Below, piece after piece: positions 16,250-25,646 of a stretch of DNA of 64,000 bases. The notes beneath the pieces are model-generated. The model was given only the letters and a program-made list of their open reading frames with translations. It was not told the DNA's origin and made no database searches. The stretch spans positions 1 through 64,000 of the forward strand of contig JABXIJ010000030.1 of NCBI GenBank assembly GCA_013373105.1, given 5' to 3'. Origin of the DNA: Flavobacteriaceae bacterium (GTDB lineage Bacteria > Bacteroidota > Bacteroidia > Flavobacteriales > Flavobacteriaceae). Position 1 is the first letter of the stretch. Every line of letters begins with the position of its first letter. A program made the position numbers and the translations under genes.

Positions 16250-18063
16250 TAGATGATATATTCTTTATCTTTTTTAATAGTAACTTCTTCATCGCTCATT
16301 AATGATTTGGCTAATGCATCTATTTTTGGTAACTCGTACTTATAGTAATATTTCATAGTTTCAATTTTACTTTCGTAAAAAATAGTACTATATTTTTTTG
16401 TGTTGTTCTTTAGTTGAATGCTTGCATCTAAGGCAATTTCTAACCACAACCAGCTTACAACAACTATACTTAAATATTCCATAAACAAATTTGCATCTGC
16501 TAAATAACGTTCGTAATTACCTTTTAAAGCAAAAGGCATTAACTTACTTAAAATTTGTTGTGACTGTTGTAATTTATTACTTAATTCATCAGCATAATTT
16601 TTTAAATCATTATCAGATGAAGCTTCAACAATGGTTTTCATAATTTCAGCCGCTAACAACTCTAAAGCTTTTCCATTTTCCATAGGAACTTTTCGACCTA
16701 ATAAGTCTTGAGATTGAATACCTGTTGTACCTTCATAAATTGAAAAAATTCTAATATCTCTATAATATTGTTGCAGGGTAAAATCTGTACAAAAACCATA
16801 ACCTCCTAAAGTTTGTAAGCCATTATTTACTGCTAATACCCCAGCTTCTGAAGGATATGTTTTAACAATTGGAATTATCATTTCTAAAAGTAAATGATAT
16901 TTATCTTTTTCTTCTTTAGAAGTTGCTGTGTGTAAGATATCATGGTATTTAGAAGCTAATAAAATGAGGCTTAAAGAACCTTCTGCGATTGCTTTTTGCA
17001 ACATTAACATTCTTCTTACATCTGGATGTTCAATAATTAAACTCTGTTTTTCTGTTGGATTTTTTTTACCATCTGCACTTAACTTTCTTCCTTGAGGTCT
17101 TTCATTTGCATATTGCAAAGATGTTCTATAAGCAGCCATTGCTATTGCAGCTGCTCCTCTACCAACTGCAATTCTAGCTCCATTCATCATTAAAAACATT
17201 TGTGCTAAGCCTTTATGCTCTTCACCAACAAGCCAACCTCTACAATCTTCATTATCTCCAAAACTTAAGTGAGTCGTACAATACCCTCTTTGACCCATTT
17301 TTTGAAAATCTGCAACTGTTGTAACATCATTAAATTCTAGTGAATTATCATCTTTTATTCTATGCTTTGGAACTAAAAACAGAGAGATTCCTTTAGTTCC
17401 TTTTGGTGCATTATCTATTCTAGCTAAGACTAAATGAATAATATTGTCTGCATTATGATAATCGCCACCAGAAATAAATATTTTTTGACCAGAAATTTTA
17501 TAATAACCATTATCTGTAGGAGTTGCTTTTGTTACAACATCTGATAAAGAACTTCCAGCTTGAGGTTCTGTTAAACACATAGTACCTCCCCAAGTTCCAG
17601 ATAACATTTTTGGCACATACTTTTCTTTAAGTAAATTACTACCAAATTCAACAATAAGTTCTGCTGCACCTTGAGTTAAACTAGGATAACCTGGTAAATG
17701 ATTATTGGCAGCATCCATAATATATACAGCTGCTTGAAGTACAGAAAAAGGAATTTGTAAACCTCCATCTTCATAATCGAAAATAGCACTAATTAAGCCT
17801 AATTCACCAGATTTTTGCATGACCTTTTTTACCTGTTCATGCACATACACAGTACCATCTTTATGATAAGCAGGAGTTTCATCCATTTCTTTAAAATAAG
17901 GATACAACTCTCTATCTGAAAAATCTTTTATGGAGTCAATAAATAAATTTAGAGATTCTAAATCATGGTCTTGATAACGTTCTCTATCTAATATATGCTC
18001 TAATTTATGAATGTCATATAGCACATATTTTAGAGTATCTACATCTACATATTGTTTAGACAT
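16249..18063 (-). CDS. Acyl-CoA dehydrogenase, long form
   Basis: 604 residues. The usual core is preceded by an N-terminal extension and followed by a C-terminal helical extension, the layout of the approximately 600-residue ACADs (acyl-CoA dehydrogenase C-terminal domain). Motifs: MCLTEPQAGSSLSDV (FAD/substrate), ISGGDYH, GGYGFCTDFTLQQYYRDIRI and the terminal IYEGTTGIQSQDL, which commonly carries the catalytic Glu region. First gene of the operon; a TATGCATGCATA palindrome lies about 80 bases upstream and is shared with etfBA. Confidence 0.95.
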   Translation of the reverse strand: MSKQYVDVDTLKYVLYDIHKLEHILDRERYQDHDLESLNLFIDSIKDFSDRELYPYFKEMDETPAYHKDGTVYVHEQVKKVMQKSGELGLISAIFDYEDGGLQIPFSVLQAAVYIMDAANNHLPGYPSLTQGAAELIVEFGSNLLKEKYVPKMLSGTWGGTMCLTEPQAGSSLSDVVTKATPTDNGYYKISGQKIFISGGDYHNADNIIHLVLARIDNAPKGTKGISLFLVPKHRIKDDNSLEFNDVTTVADFQKMGQRGYCTTHLSFGDNEDCRGWLVGEEHKGLAQMFLMMNGARIAVGRGAAAIAMAAYRTSLQYANERPQGRKLSADGKKNPTEKQSLIIEHPDVRRMLMLQKAIAEGSLSLILLASKYHDILHTATSKEEKDKYHLLLEMIIPIVKTYPSEAGVLAVNNGLQTLGGYGFCTDFTLQQYYRDIRIFSIYEGTTGIQSQDLLGRKVPMENGKALELLAAEIMKTIVEASSDNDLKNYADELSNKLQQSQQILSKLMPFALKGNYERYLADANLFMEYLSIVVVSWLWLEIALDASIQLKNNTKKYSTIFYESKIETMKYYYKYELPKIDALAKSLMSDEEVTIKKDKEYII

Positions 18064-18119
18064 GCTGAAAAGTTTTAGTGATTCGTAATTAAAAGAATTA
18101 CAAATGAATTCCTTTGCTA

Positions 18120-18154
18120 TAAATATACTAAATTATTATGCATGCATAACAAAA
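18120..18154 (-). promoter_or_regulatory. Putative promoter of the acyl-CoA dehydrogenase operon
   Basis: On the minus strand TTTTG (18154-18150) and TATATTTA (18127-18120) resemble the Bacteroidota -33 and -7 elements with a 22-base spacer. The palindrome at 18136-18149 lies wholly inside the spacer, where a bound repressor would block transcription. Confidence 0.45.
18136..18149. promoter_or_regulatory. Perfect 14-bp palindrome, putative operator (copy 1)
   Basis: TTATGCATGCATAA is its own reverse complement. A 13-of-14 match occurs at 49366-49379 upstream of etfBA, in the same orientation and at about the same distance from the first start codon. This is consistent with a TetR-type regulator of acyl-CoA degradation; the regulator gene is not in the window. 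Confidence 0.6.
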
Positions 18155-18208
18155 GAAGTTAACTTCTTAACATCAATTAGATAATAACAACTAAAATATA
18201 AGTTTAAT

Positions 18209-18538
18209 TTAAAGCGAGTTTTTAATTTTTAACAGCTCCGCTTTTACAGATTCTAATCTGCTAATAATTTCATGGTTATGAATTACACCATCAGGGTTTT
18301 TTTTAAGTTTCTGCTTAGCACCATCTAAGGTAAAACCTCGTTCTTTTACCAAGTTATAAATCAACTTAAAATTTTTAATATCATCTGGAGTAAAAAGGCG
18401 ATTTCCTTTAGCATTTTTTTTAGGCTTAATAATGTCAAACTCTTTTTCCCAAAAACGTATATGTGATGTGTTTAGGTTAAAGGCTTTAGCAACTTCACCA
18501 ATTTTATAATATCTTTTTTCTGGAAGATTGATATGCAT
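18209..18538 (-). CDS. MerR family transcriptional regulator
   Basis: 109 residues. N-terminal winged helix-turn-helix: YYKIGEVAKAFNLNTSHIRFWEKEF (cut here into YYKIGEVAKAF and TSHIRFWEKEF), followed by the wing GNRLFTPDDI and the RGFTLDGAKQKL helix. A short coiled-coil dimer helix ends it; there is no effector domain or Cys-based sensor. It lies 3 bases behind the M23 peptidase gene, so is likely co-transcribed with it. This pairing is common in Flavobacteriaceae; its target is unknown. Confidence 0.93.
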   Translation of the reverse strand: MHINLPEKRYYKIGEVAKAFNLNTSHIRFWEKEFDIIKPKKNAKGNRLFTPDDIKNFKLIYNLVKERGFTLDGAKQKLKKNPDGVIHNHEIISRLESVKAELLKIKNSL

Positions 18539-18541
18539 AAA

Positions 18542-19504
18542 TTAATCGTAAGATTGACTTTCTTCAGAGGCTTTTTGTAATGCAGCAAACTCATCTAATG
18601 ATAAGTTTCCATAATAAAAATTAATAGGATTAACAGCTCTACCATTCTTGTGAACTTCGTAATGTAAATGAGGTGCAACAGATAATCCTGTATTACCAAC
18701 ATAACCTATTAAATCTCCTCTTTTAACTTGTTTACCTCTTTTTACCACCATTTTATCTAAATGAGCATAAATTGTTCTATAGCCATAACCATGGTCTATA
18801 AAAATAACTTTACCAAAGGTACTGTTTCTTTGTGCAAGATGAACTATACCATTACCAGAAGCATACACAGGTGTTCCTTTTGGTGCTGTAAAGTCCATAC
18901 CCTTATGAAATTTATTGATTTTTAAAATAGGGTGCATTCGCATTTTAAAGCCAGAAGCTACGTAAAAATCTCCTTTTTTAACAGGTAAAATTGCAGGTAT
19001 TGAAGCTAACATATCTTCTTTTTTCTTAGCTAAATCTACAATTTCATCTAAAGATTTTGATTGAACTACTAATTGTTTTGATAAAATATCAACCTCTTTA
19101 GTAAGTTGTTGTATCATTTTAGAATTATCAAAACCTTCTAAATTTTTATATCTATTTACACCACCAAAACCTGCTTTACGTTGTTCATCAGGAATAGGGT
19201 TTGCTTCAAAATAACTTCTGTAAATATTATTATCTCTTTCTTTTATCTCATCAAGTATTAATGAACTCTCTTCTAGCCTTTTAGATAGCAATTGATAATT
19301 TAACTTTAAGTTTTCTAATTCTCTTTTTTGAGCTCTTTCTGTTGGAGACATTATAATTTGACTAAAGCCAATAAAACCAAAAAAAGCTACTAACAGTACT
19401 CCTAAAGAACTAAAAAGTATACGTCTGTAGTAATCACTTTTATTTACAGTTATTTTCCTGTAAGAAAGTGTTTCTTCATCGTAATAATATTTTACTTTTG
19501 CCAT
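18542..19504 (-). CDS. M23 family metallopeptidase with N-terminal membrane helix and coiled coil
   Basis: 320 residues. One transmembrane helix at about 28-50 (ILFSSLGVLLVAFFGFIGFS), a coiled-coil stalk of roughly 55-165, then the LytM/M23 domain. The zinc ligands are in KFHKGMDFTAPKGTPV (H and D) and HLHYEVHKNG (H-x-H), with GLSVAPHLHYE intact. It probably cleaves peptidoglycan cross-links or acts as an EnvC/NlpD-like activator at the periplasmic face. Followed within 3 bases by merR; divergent from alaS. Confidence 0.94.
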   Translation of the reverse strand: MAKVKYYYDEETLSYRKITVNKSDYYRRILFSSLGVLLVAFFGFIGFSQIIMSPTERAQKRELENLKLNYQLLSKRLEESSLILDEIKERDNNIYRSYFEANPIPDEQRKAGFGGVNRYKNLEGFDNSKMIQQLTKEVDILSKQLVVQSKSLDEIVDLAKKKEDMLASIPAILPVKKGDFYVASGFKMRMHPILKINKFHKGMDFTAPKGTPVYASGNGIVHLAQRNSTFGKVIFIDHGYGYRTIYAHLDKMVVKRGKQVKRGDLIGYVGNTGLSVAPHLHYEVHKNGRAVNPINFYYGNLSLDEFAALQKASEESQSYD

Positions 19505-19665
19505 GATTTTAAATGTACTATTTTTGTCTTTTATTTAAAACAATAAACTTTAGTTCATAGTTACAATAACTTACAAAGTTACAAAATGTTTTAAAATCGA
19601 CTTTTTATAGCGATTTTTTATAAAATAATTAACACCAAAAGCCTTTAAATAAAAGGTTTATCAAT

Positions 19666-22281
19666 ATGAAGTCTCAAGAAATAAGATCTAAGTTTTTAGA
19701 GTTTTTTAAAAGTAAACAACACTTAATTGTTCCTTCTGCTCCAATGGTAACAAAAGATGATCCTACCTTATTGTTTGTAAACTCTGGTATGGCACCTTTT
19801 AAGGAGTATTTTTTAGGTAATGGAACACCTAAAAAAAATAGAATAGCAGATAGTCAAAAATGTTTACGTGTTTCTGGTAAGCATAACGATTTAGAAGAAG
19901 TTGGTTATGACACCTATCATCATACTCTATTTGAAATGCTTGGAAATTGGAGTTTTGGTGACTATTTTAAGAAAGAGGCAATTGCTTGGGCTTGGGAACT
20001 TTTAACTGACGTTTACAAAATAGATAAAGATATTTTATATGTAACTGTTTTTGAAGGTTCAGAAGATGATAATCTTTCTATGGATTCTGAGGCTTATGAT
20101 ATTTGGAAAACTTTTATTTCTGAAGATAGAATCTTAAAAGGAAGTAAAAAAGATAACTTTTGGGAAATGGGCGATCAAGGACCATGTGGACCATGTTCAG
20201 AAATTCATGTAGATATTCGCTCAGCAGAAGAAAAAGCAAAAATTGATGGTAAAACTTTAGTAAATAAAGATCATCCACAAGTTGTAGAAATTTGGAACCT
20301 TGTTTTTATGCAGTACAACAGAAAAGCAAATGGTTCACTAGAAAATTTACCCAATAAACATATAGATACTGGAATGGGATTCGAACGTCTTTGTATGGTT
20401 TTACAAGGTGTACAATCGAATTACGATACAGATGTTTTCACTCCTATAATTAGAGAAATAGAAGCTATTTCTAACACAAAATATGGTGTTGATGCTAAAA
20501 AAGATATTGCAATTCGTGTAATTTCAGATCATGTTAGAGCAGTTGCTTTCTCAATTGCAGATGGTCAATTACCAAGTAATACTGGTGCAGGTTATGTTAT
20601 TCGTAGAATTTTAAGACGTGCTGTACGTTATGGATTTACATTTTTAGACAAAAAAGAACCATTTATTTTCAGGTTAACATCTATCTTAAGTGATAAAATG
20701 GGAAAAGCTTTTCCAGAACTTAAGTCTCAAAAACAACTAATTGAAAATGTTATTAAAGAAGAAGAATCATCTTTTTTACGAACTTTAGATCAAGGATTAA
20801 TTTTATTAGATGGTATTATAGCTTCTGCCAAAGGCAAACAAATTGCTGGAGATAAAGCTTTTGAATTATACGATACTTATGGTTTTCCTATAGATTTAAC
20901 TGCCTTAATTCTTTCAGAAAAAGGATATTCACTAGATGAAAAAGGATTTCAAGAAGAGTTAGAAAAACAAAAAAATAGATCGAGAGCAGCCAGTGAAACT
21001 TCAACTGAAGATTGGACAGTTTTATTAGAAGATAATGATGAAGAGTTTATTGGATATGATACTTTAGAAGCTCAAGTAAAAATTACCAAATACCGAAAAG
21101 TAACCTCAAAAAAAGAAGGTGAAATGTTTCAATTGGTATTTAATCTAACGCCATTTTATGCAGAAGGTGGAGGACAAGTTGGCGATAAAGGTTACTTAGA
21201 AGATTCACATGGAGATGTAATCTATATTTTAGACACAAAGAAAGAGAATAACATTATAGTTCACTTTACCAAAAATTTACCTAAAAATTTAAATGATTCT
21301 TTTAAAGCAGTAGTTGATGCAAAACAACGTTTTAGAACAGAATGCAATCATTCTGCAACACATTTATTACACCAAGCTTTACGAGAAGTTTTAGGAACTC
21401 ATGTAGAACAAAAAGGATCTGCAGTACATTCTACATATTTACGTTTTGATTTTTCACATTTTTCTAAACTTACTTCAGACGAATTACGTGATGTTGAGAA
21501 CTTTGTTAATGCTAGAATTGCTGGTAAACTACCTTTAGAAGAAATGCGTAATATACCTATTCAAACTGCATTAGATAAAGGTGCATTAGCTTTATTTGGT
21601 GAAAAATATGGCGATACTGTTAGGGCTATTAAGTTTGGAAACTCAATTGAACTTTGTGGTGGAACACATGTTGATAACACAAGTGATATTTGGCATTTTA
21701 AAATAAAATCTGAAGGTGCTGTTGCTGCAGGTGTTAGAAGAATTGAAGCTATTACAAATGATGCAGTAAAAGATTTCTATTTAGAGAATAATCAGACTCT
21801 TTTTGAAATAAAAGAACTTTTAAATAACTCAAAAAATCCAGTTTCAGCCGTTCAAAAACTAAAAGAAGAAAATGCTGCATTACAAAAACAGATTGAGCAA
21901 TTATTAAAGGAAAAAGCAGGAAATCTATCTAAAGTAATTAAAAACGAATTAGCAGAAATAAATGGTATAAACTTTTTAGCTAAAAAAGTTGATTTAGATG
22001 CAGGTGGTATAAAAGACTTGGCTTTTAAATTAGGAAATCAGTACGATAATTTGTTTTTACTATTTGCATCTGCTCCATCATCAGATAAAGCCTTACTTAC
22101 TTGTTATATTTCTAAAGAACTTGTTACTGAACGCAATTTAAATGCTGGTCTTGTAGTTAGAGAACTTGGAAAATTAATTCAAGGTGGTGGTGGTGGCCAA
22201 CCTTTCTTTGCTTCTGCAGGTGGTAAAAATCCAAATGGTATTCCACAAGTATTAGAAAAAGCGAAAGAATTTATTGTGTAA
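19666..22281 (+). CDS. alaS: Alanine--tRNA ligase
   Basis: 871 residues, full length. The N-terminal class II aminoacylation domain has the [15 protein letters not shown] region and the [13 protein letters not shown] loop. The editing domain carries the zinc-binding [14 protein letters not shown] (H-x3-H) and [12 protein letters not shown] (C-x3-H) motifs. The C-terminal DHHA1/C-Ala domain ends with [15 protein letters not shown]. It charges tRNA-Ala and clears mischarged Ser/Gly. The GSCFA gene follows after one base. Confidence 0.98.
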   Translation: MKSQEIRSKFLEFFKSKQHLIVPSAPMVTKDDPTLLFVNSGMAPFKEYFLGNGTPKKNRIADSQKCLRVSGKHNDLEEVGYDTYHHTLFEMLGNWSFGDYFKKEAIAWAWELLTDVYKIDKDILYVTVFEGSEDDNLSMDSEAYDIWKTFISEDRILKGSKKDNFWEMGDQGPCGPCSEIHVDIRSAEEKAKIDGKTLVNKDHPQVVEIWNLVFMQYNRKANGSLENLPNKHIDTGMGFERLCMVLQGVQSNYDTDVFTPIIREIEAISNTKYGVDAKKDIAIRVISDHVRAVAFSIADGQLPSNTGAGYVIRRILRRAVRYGFTFLDKKEPFIFRLTSILSDKMGKAFPELKSQKQLIENVIKEEESSFLRTLDQGLILLDGIIASAKGKQIAGDKAFELYDTYGFPIDLTALILSEKGYSLDEKGFQEELEKQKNRSRAASETSTEDWTVLLEDNDEEFIGYDTLEAQVKITKYRKVTSKKEGEMFQLVFNLTPFYAEGGGQVGDKGYLEDSHGDVIYILDTKKENNIIVHFTKNLPKNLNDSFKAVVDAKQRFRTECNHSATHLLHQALREVLGTHVEQKGSAVHSTYLRFDFSHFSKLTSDELRDVENFVNARIAGKLPLEEMRNIPIQTALDKGALALFGEKYGDTVRAIKFGNSIELCGGTHVDNTSDIWHFKIKSEGAVAAGVRRIEAITNDAVKDFYLENNQTLFEIKELLNNSKNPVSAVQKLKEENAALQKQIEQLLKEKAGNLSKVIKNELAEINGINFLAKKVDLDAGGIKDLAFKLGNQYDNLFLLFASAPSSDKALLTCYISKELVTERNLNAGLVVRELGKLIQGGGGGQPFFASAGGKNPNGIPQVLEKAKEFIV

Positions 22282-22282
22282 C

Positions 22283-23230
22283 ATGAAACTTCAAACCCAA
22301 ATTTCTTTAAAAAAACAAGTAAGAAACTTAATCGATTACCAATCTAAATTAATATTAATTGGATCTTGTTTTTCAGAGAATATTGGAGATAAATTAAATT
22401 ATTATAAATTTCAAAGCTTACAAAATCCTTTTGGAATTTTATTTCATTCGCTAGCAATTGAACAACTCATAACTTATGCTATCAATGAAAAAGAATTTAC
22501 AGAAAATGATGTTTTTGAATTAAATGATAGGTGGCATTCTTTTGATGCACATTCTTATTTAAGTGCTGATAAAAACACAATTTTAACTAACTTAAACAAA
22601 GGTGTTTCTGATTTAAATAAAGAATTAAAAAAAGCTTCTCATATTATCATTACTTTAGGTACAGCATGGGTTTACAGATATATAGCTACTGATAAAATTG
22701 TGGCAAACTGTCATAAAATTCCACAAAAAAAGTTTCTAAAAGAATTACTTACACCAACAGAAATTAAAGAAAGTTTAGAAGCAACAATTGCACTAATAAA
22801 GTCTATAAATAAAAATGTGATAATTCTTTTAACAGTTTCCCCTGTTCGTCATTTAAAAGATGGTTTTACAGAAAATACACTTAGTAAAAGTCACTTAATT
22901 TCTGGAATTCATAGTGTAGTTGATGAAAGAAAAAACATACACTATTTTCCTTCTTATGAAATTATGATGGATGAATTAAGAGATTATCGTTTTTATAAAG
23001 AAGACATGATTCATCCAAATAATACTGCTATAGAATACATATGGGATAAATTTAAATATTCATGGGTTTCTGAAGAAGCTCTTGAAAACATGAAAGAAAT
23101 AGACACTATACAAAAAGGATTGGCTCATAAACCTTTTAATAAAAACTCAACTCAACACCAAAACTTTCTAAAAGATTTAGCTGATAAACAAAGTAGTATT
23201 ATTAAGAAATTTCCTTTTATAAAATTTTAA
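22283..23230 (+). CDS. GSCFA domain protein
   Basis: 315 residues from the ATG at 22283, one base after the alaS stop; an in-frame ATG at 22274 overlaps alaS and would add only three residues. The family-defining motif is present as ILIGSCFSENIG near residue 30 (GSCFxE), followed by NPFGILFH. Later HIIITLGTAWVYR and a TVSPVRHLKDG block occur, then DMIHPNNTAIEYIWDKF near the end, which has the D-x-x-H pattern of SGNH/GDSL hydrolases. A deacylase role is therefore likely, but the substrate is unknown. Co-transcribed with alaS. Confidence 0.9.
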   Translation: MKLQTQISLKKQVRNLIDYQSKLILIGSCFSENIGDKLNYYKFQSLQNPFGILFHSLAIEQLITYAINEKEFTENDVFELNDRWHSFDAHSYLSADKNTILTNLNKGVSDLNKELKKASHIIITLGTAWVYRYIATDKIVANCHKIPQKKFLKELLTPTEIKESLEATIALIKSINKNVIILLTVSPVRHLKDGFTENTLSKSHLISGIHSVVDERKNIHYFPSYEIMMDELRDYRFYKEDMIHPNNTAIEYIWDKFKYSWVSEEALENMKEIDTIQKGLAHKPFNKNSTQHQNFLKDLADKQSSIIKKFPFIKF

Positions 23231-23395
23231 AAAATATAGTAACTTATAACATATTTATTAATTAATAATGCTTAAAAATATTTTTTATTTAATAACGCAA
23301 AATGCTTTTATTTACTATAATTAATAATATATTGAATCAACTTCTTTCTATTTAAAGTAGAAGAAGTATTTAAAAAAAGGAAAAAGTAGTTGTAA

Positions 23396-23707
23396 TTAAA
23401 TGTATTGAGCTACATTTTGCCATGGACCACCATTGATAACATCTACACCATGTTGTTTTAAAAACTGGGTTGCTTGTGCGCTTCTTCCCCCACTTCTACA
23501 AACAGCTATAACTGGTTTATTCCATGCTTTAATTTTATCAATTTCAAGAGGGACTAAATTTAGAACAATATGTTTGGCTTGTGATATATGACCATCATCA
23601 TCCCATTCCATTTTTGTTCTAACATCTAAAATTACAGCATCTTTTTCTAAGTAAGATTTAATTTCGTTTGTTGTATCTTTTTGACTAAAAAAGCTAAATA
23701 ACCCCAT
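23396..23707 (-). CDS. Rhodanese-like domain protein
   Basis: 103 residues, a single rhodanese domain. DVRTKMEWDDDGHI (28-41) and the active-site loop CRSGGRS with catalytic C70 are intact. It may carry persulfide sulfur or act as a cytoplasmic thiol-transfer protein. It follows the phenylalanine hydroxylase gene by 10 bases on the same strand and is probably co-transcribed with it. Confidence 0.92.
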   Translation of the reverse strand: MGLFSFFSQKDTTNEIKSYLEKDAVILDVRTKMEWDDDGHISQAKHIVLNLVPLEIDKIKAWNKPVIAVCRSGGRSAQATQFLKQHGVDVINGGPWQNVAQYI

Positions 23708-23717
23708 TTTTATAAAT

Positions 23718-25478
23718 TTAAACTTGTACTTCTTTTACTTTTATTAATTTTAATCCGTTTTCAATAAGGTTTTCAAGATTTTTATTGGCTTTTAAATTAT
23801 GTAAATAGGCTAAAAGCTCTTCTTGTATCGAAAATTGATGTTGCAAAGCTAACTCATACAATTCTAATGGCAATAACCAATCTTTAGAAAATTCAGTTTT
23901 TAGTTTTACAAAAATAGATTCTAGTTTATCCTCATCTTTAATTTTGTTATCTCGCAAATCTCTTACCTGTTTATATAAACTATAGAGTTCTTTTTCTTTC
24001 TCTGAATACTTTATTTTGTGTGTTTTTGTTTCAGATACTTTACCAACATTTAAGAAAGAGTTCACATCAGCTGGGCCAGCATAAGCTGAAACAACGTTTG
24101 TCCCAACTGCCATATCATAAAGTCCCCATTCTGGTTTAAAAAGTACTTCTTCTCCATAAGTAACAGTACATTCATCAAATGTTATTAATAGAATTTTACC
24201 TCTTAAACCTCTTGTTCCTGTAATTGCTTTACCTTTTACAATAATACCAGTTTCAAATTCTAGAGTCATAAATTCACCTTCATAAATACCATAAGCTTTT
24301 AAATCTCTAGGACTCATATCTTCAATAGCTAAATTGATTCCTTTTAATTTACCAACAGGACTACCAAAGCCATCTTTATGAACATTTATACCATGCCCAA
24401 TTAACTCTTTATCTCTACTTGCTAAAGCTGTTTCACCTATTGTTTGTATGTATGCAACTTTATTGTTTTTATCTTTTATTACACGTTCAAAAACACCAGA
24501 AATCTGTATTCCAGTTGATAGTTCAATTGTTCCAAGATTATTAGAATCGATTAATTTTTCTACACCTTTTAACCCTCCAGTTCTTAAAGCTATAGTGTTA
24601 GCAAATTCATCTAACACCATACTTAAATGAGCAAAATCTGGAGTTACAAAAAGTTGAGGTTGAGGTTTAGTAATATCAAAGCTTTCTTTAGCAGCTTCTA
24701 TAGAATAAGGTACTTTTTTCACAGAGTCTTGCAAACACCATTTACTTTCTCCTATAGAAGATAAGAGTCCAGCTCCATAAATCTTTGGGTTTTCAAGATT
24801 TCCTATTAAACCATATTCAACTGTCCACCAATGTAAATTTCTTATTTGAGCCATTTCAGACAATTCTCCTAAATTATCTTGCAACCACTCAACTTTTTCT
24901 TGAGCTTCTTCAATTTCATTTTGAGTAGAATTTGGATCTTCTTTTAAGATAGATAACAAGCGAATTGCTTCATACATTTCATAATCTTTAGAAGAAGAAA
25001 TAGCTTTGCTACCAATTTCACCAAAACGTCTTAAATACTCAGAGTATTCTGGGTTTGCAATTATAGGTGCATGTCCTGCTGCTTCATGAATAATATCTGG
25101 TGCTGGTGTATATTCTATATGATTTATAGTACGCATATCTGATGCAATTACTAAAACATTATAAGCTTGAAACTCCATAAAAGCATTAGGTGGTATAAAA
25201 CCATCAACAGAAACTGCAGCCCAACCAATTTCTTTCAAAATTCTGTTCATACCTTCCATTCTTGGAATTTCATTAACCAAAATACCAGTTTTATCTAAGC
25301 CAGGAATATATGATTGATGCGCAACTTTACTTAAATAATCGATATTCATTCGCATAACATACCTCCAAACTGCCTGATTTTGATAAGTATATTCTTCATA
25401 AGGTTGTCTTACGATAAACTTATGTAAATGTTTAGGTAATTTTCTGGTAACTTCGTTTAATTCAAAATGTAAGCTCAT
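23718..25478 (-). CDS. Aromatic amino acid hydroxylase (phenylalanine 4-monooxygenase)
   Basis: 586 residues. The catalytic core occupies about the first 300 residues: the iron ligands are the two His of DIIHEAAGHAPII (near 131 and 136) and a downstream Glu in the WWTVEYGLIG region. It hydroxylates phenylalanine to tyrosine using tetrahydropterin and O2. The C-terminal 270 or so residues form an extension absent from the short proteobacterial PhhA; it includes a strand-rich stretch and a helical tail. Specificity for Phe over Trp is inferred from the family. Confidence 0.92.
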   Translation of the reverse strand: MSLHFELNEVTRKLPKHLHKFIVRQPYEEYTYQNQAVWRYVMRMNIDYLSKVAHQSYIPGLDKTGILVNEIPRMEGMNRILKEIGWAAVSVDGFIPPNAFMEFQAYNVLVIASDMRTINHIEYTPAPDIIHEAAGHAPIIANPEYSEYLRRFGEIGSKAISSSKDYEMYEAIRLLSILKEDPNSTQNEIEEAQEKVEWLQDNLGELSEMAQIRNLHWWTVEYGLIGNLENPKIYGAGLLSSIGESKWCLQDSVKKVPYSIEAAKESFDITKPQPQLFVTPDFAHLSMVLDEFANTIALRTGGLKGVEKLIDSNNLGTIELSTGIQISGVFERVIKDKNNKVAYIQTIGETALASRDKELIGHGINVHKDGFGSPVGKLKGINLAIEDMSPRDLKAYGIYEGEFMTLEFETGIIVKGKAITGTRGLRGKILLITFDECTVTYGEEVLFKPEWGLYDMAVGTNVVSAYAGPADVNSFLNVGKVSETKTHKIKYSEKEKELYSLYKQVRDLRDNKIKDEDKLESIFVKLKTEFSKDWLLPLELYELALQHQFSIQEELLAYLHNLKANKNLENLIENGLKLIKVKEVQV

Positions 25479-25646
25479 TAAAAATATCTTAATAATTACT
25501 AGGTAAATTTATGAATTTTGTAAAAAAGTTAGTTTGTAAATCTTGTTAAAAATTTATTTAATAATCAATTACAAACTTTAACGCTTTCGTAGATAATATC
25601 CTTATTGCTATAAATCTTTCTTATTTTTACGCTTTATTCAAAAATT

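Noticed and set aside
19620..19665. Hairpin CCTTT/AAAGG just before alaS as a leader regulator
   Set aside because: Only a 5-bp AT-rich stem with no T-box features; likely chance.
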